A stretch of DNA of 8,286 nucleotides. Source: an uncultured Synergistales bacterium. Lineage in GTDB: Bacteria > Synergistota > Synergistia > Synergistales > Aminobacteriaceae. The notes under the pieces were generated by a model. The model saw only the letters and a list, made by a program, of their open reading frames with translations, was not told the origin of the DNA and made no database searches. Shown piece by piece: positions 7,163 to 8,286 of the stretch. The DNA lies in the NCBI GenBank assembly GCA_905233335.1, contig CAJOED010000044.1, positions 6,008 through 14,293 on the forward strand, given 5' to 3'. Made by a program: the position numbers and the translations under genes. Position 1 is the first letter of the stretch. Every line of letters starts with the position of its first letter.

Positions 7163-7627
7163 ATGACAAAAATTTATGCGTTATGGGTAATTATTGCTGA
7201 AACTGTCGGAGGTATTGCAGGTTTTCTGACTCGTAATGACACGAAAATTTACGCTGACACCATCACAAAGCCGCTTCTTTCTCCGCCGCCGTTAGTGTTC
7301 CCGGTGGTATGGGTGGTACTTTATGCGTTGATGGGCATCAGTGCCGCAAGAGTGTTCGCCGCAGAAAAATCACAGTATCGTACGCGGGGTCTATGGCTGT
7401 TCGTGGCACAGCTTGCCGTGAATTTCTCGTGGTGCTTCATGTTCTTCAAGTTTCGGGAGTTCGGGTGGGCGTTCGTGGTGCTGTCTGTGCTGTTAGTGCT
7501 GGTGCTGATGATGTGCATGAACTTCTTGCGTGCCGAACGTTTCAGCGCGTATCTGCAGGTGCCGTATGTGCTGTGGCTGGTGTTCGCGGGGTATCTGAAC
7601 GCGGGCGTGTATTTCCTGAATGCGTGA
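7163..7627 (+). CDS. tspO: TspO/MBR family membrane protein
   Basis: This is a small five-helix membrane protein of the TspO/peripheral benzodiazepine receptor family, known to bind porphyrins and, in some organisms, sterols. Its physiological role varies between bacteria. Hydrophobic segments fall at about residues 4-22, 44-64, 75-96, 100-122 and 128-151. Family motifs are KPLLSPPPLVFPVVWVVLYALMG (beginning at 36), NFSWCFMFFKFREFGW (87-102) and PYVLWLVFAGYLN (134-146). At 154 residues it is full length. It begins 1 nt after the dciA stop with a strong purine-rich binding site, so it is very likely the last gene of the dnaN operon. No tetrapyrrole genes are nearby to suggest its ligand. Confidence 0.93.
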   Translation: MTKIYALWVIIAETVGGIAGFLTRNDTKIYADTITKPLLSPPPLVFPVVWVVLYALMGISAARVFAAEKSQYRTRGLWLFVAQLAVNFSWCFMFFKFREFGWAFVVLSVLLVLVLMMCMNFLRAERFSAYLQVPYVLWLVFAGYLNAGVYFLNA

Positions 7628-7631
7628 GTGT

Positions 7632-7662
7632 GAAAGAAATCCCCTGTCGTTAATGGCAGGGG
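7632..7662 (-). terminator. Rho-independent terminator of the ATP-grasp gene
   Basis: Arms at 7641-7648 (CCCCTGTC) and 7655-7662 (GGCAGGGG) form an 8-bp stem with one G-T wobble and a 6-nt loop. Read on the - strand the hairpin is followed by ATTTCTTTC (7640-7632), a U-rich tail. On the + strand the following bases are not T-rich, so it would be a weak terminator for tspO. The - strand stop codon TAA (7652-7650) lies in the loop. Confidence 0.7.
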
Positions 7663-8286
7663 CTGTCGTGTTCAGCAAGAATTTTTCGGCGTATCGTGTT
7701 GTCGAACGGCCATAACTCACCGAGTTTGTAGTCCCATTCGTCGGGAGTAATTTCTTCAAAGCCATTGCCATTTGCAAAAGTCATCTCACCGAAATATATT
7801 TTTTCCCCGATAACGTATAAATCGACGCGGACATGTCCGAAACCTTCACACAGAACAGCGGCTATTCTCTTCATTTCCCCGAAACATTCAGGTCGTTTTG
7901 CTTCACCTTCATAATTCCCGTAGTGCCACTGATTGAACGGCTGCAGCTCCCATTCGAGATTGTACATGTTGCGTTTGTGGTTAGTGTATCTGTTGAAGTC
8001 CACCCAGCAATAACAGGGTCTGCCGTCGAAACACAAAAACTTGTAGTCATTCACAGCCTCGCCCATATATTTTTCGATGATAATTTTGTGAGTTATATTC
8101 TTGTAGTGCATCTCAAAATGAGCCAAAGCATAATCTTGTTCACTAAGAATGTCATATTTCATTTTCAGGAGCTTTATATTAACTTTGCTTTTGTCTTTCA
8201 CGAGTGTAACGCTTCCCGAGTCATGGCTGCACTTAATCACGAAACTTTGAGGGAGTGAGTCAAAATCAATCTCGTCGAAACTGTCA
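7650..8286 (-). CDS. TupA-like ATP-grasp protein, 5'-partial
   Basis: This is an ATP-grasp ligase-fold protein resembling TupA, first linked to teichuronopeptide synthesis in Bacillus and found widely in surface-polysaccharide loci, so a role in cell-envelope polymer synthesis is inferred. The frame is open to the right edge, with 211 residues visible. Counting from the first full codon (8285), the N-terminal part reads DEIDFDSLPQSFVIKCSHDSGS (starting at residue 4), as in family members ahead of the nucleotide-binding lysine. Then come HKIIIEKYM (66-74), YKFLCFDGRPCYCWVDF (81-97), YTNHKRNMYNLEWEL (100-114), HVRVDLYVIGEKIYFGEMTF (starting at 151) and FEEITPDEWDYKLGELWPF (176-194). The acidic residues in VRVDLY and YFGEMTF are the likely metal-binding ones. 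An internal GTG (codon ending at 8240) falls within a conserved motif and is not the start. Roughly 80 residues are expected beyond the edge. It converges on tspO with a 22-nt gap and is clearly lower in G+C (about 42%). Confidence 0.87.
   Translation of the reverse strand, partial: DSFDEIDFDSLPQSFVIKCSHDSGSVTLVKDKSKVNIKLLKMKYDILSEQDYALAHFEMHYKNITHKIIIEKYMGEAVNDYKFLCFDGRPCYCWVDFNRYTNHKRNMYNLEWELQPFNQWHYGNYEGEAKRPECFGEMKRIAAVLCEGFGHVRVDLYVIGEKIYFGEMTFANGNGFEEITPDEWDYKLGELWPFDNTIRRKILAEHDSPCH

Noticed and set aside
7833..8258. Open frame of 141 codons on the + strand
   Set aside because: It is antisense to the TupA-like gene, whose conserved motifs lie on the - strand across the same bases.
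1..8286. Defence system, CRISPR array, mobile element or RNA gene
   Set aside because: No repeat array, transposase, terminal repeats, tRNA- or rRNA-like stretch was seen, and every gene has a good housekeeping or envelope-type family match.

Overview
The window is an ordinary bacterial housekeeping block, about half G+C and almost fully coding, with no phage, IS, CRISPR or RNA gene visible. Six genes on the + strand are packed with overlaps or 1-nt gaps, apart from one 69-nt leader. A seventh gene on the - strand runs off the right edge. The mix of a bacterial CDC48/p97-type double-AAA ATPase, a dnaN-recF pair without dnaA beside it, DciA instead of a DnaC/DnaI-type loader, and a TupA-like ATP-grasp protein would suit a gut anaerobe such as a Synergistota member. 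That placement is an inference from gene content and is not proven by the sequence.

Left part (1-2555): the 3' portion of a CDC48-family ATPase gene, cut by the left edge, overlaps an RluA/RluD-family 23S rRNA pseudouridine synthase gene by 8 nt. Middle part (2556-7627): a short leader with a perfect extended -10 promoter (TGCTATAAT) precedes a probable five-gene operon: dnaN (sliding clamp), recF, mnmG (tRNA wobble-uridine modification), dciA (DUF721, replicative helicase loading) and tspO (membrane TspO/MBR protein). Every junction here is an overlap of 4-20 nt or a 1-nt gap, so translation is probably coupled. Three of these genes serve replication and repair, one serves tRNA modification, and the membrane protein has no obvious link. 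Right part (7628-8286): a convergent TupA-like ATP-grasp gene on the - strand, likely cell-surface polymer synthesis, ends in a hairpin that carries its stop codon in the loop.

The most notable signal is the second ATPase domain of the CDC48-like protein. It keeps its Walker A lysine but has lost the Walker B glutamate (DG instead of DE) and both arginine fingers, while the first domain is intact. Other points are a 36-residue acidic/Gln-rich tail on the sliding clamp, non-consensus residues in otherwise invariant MnmG motifs, and the lower G+C of the ATP-grasp gene. I saw no convincing undescribed multi-gene system here.
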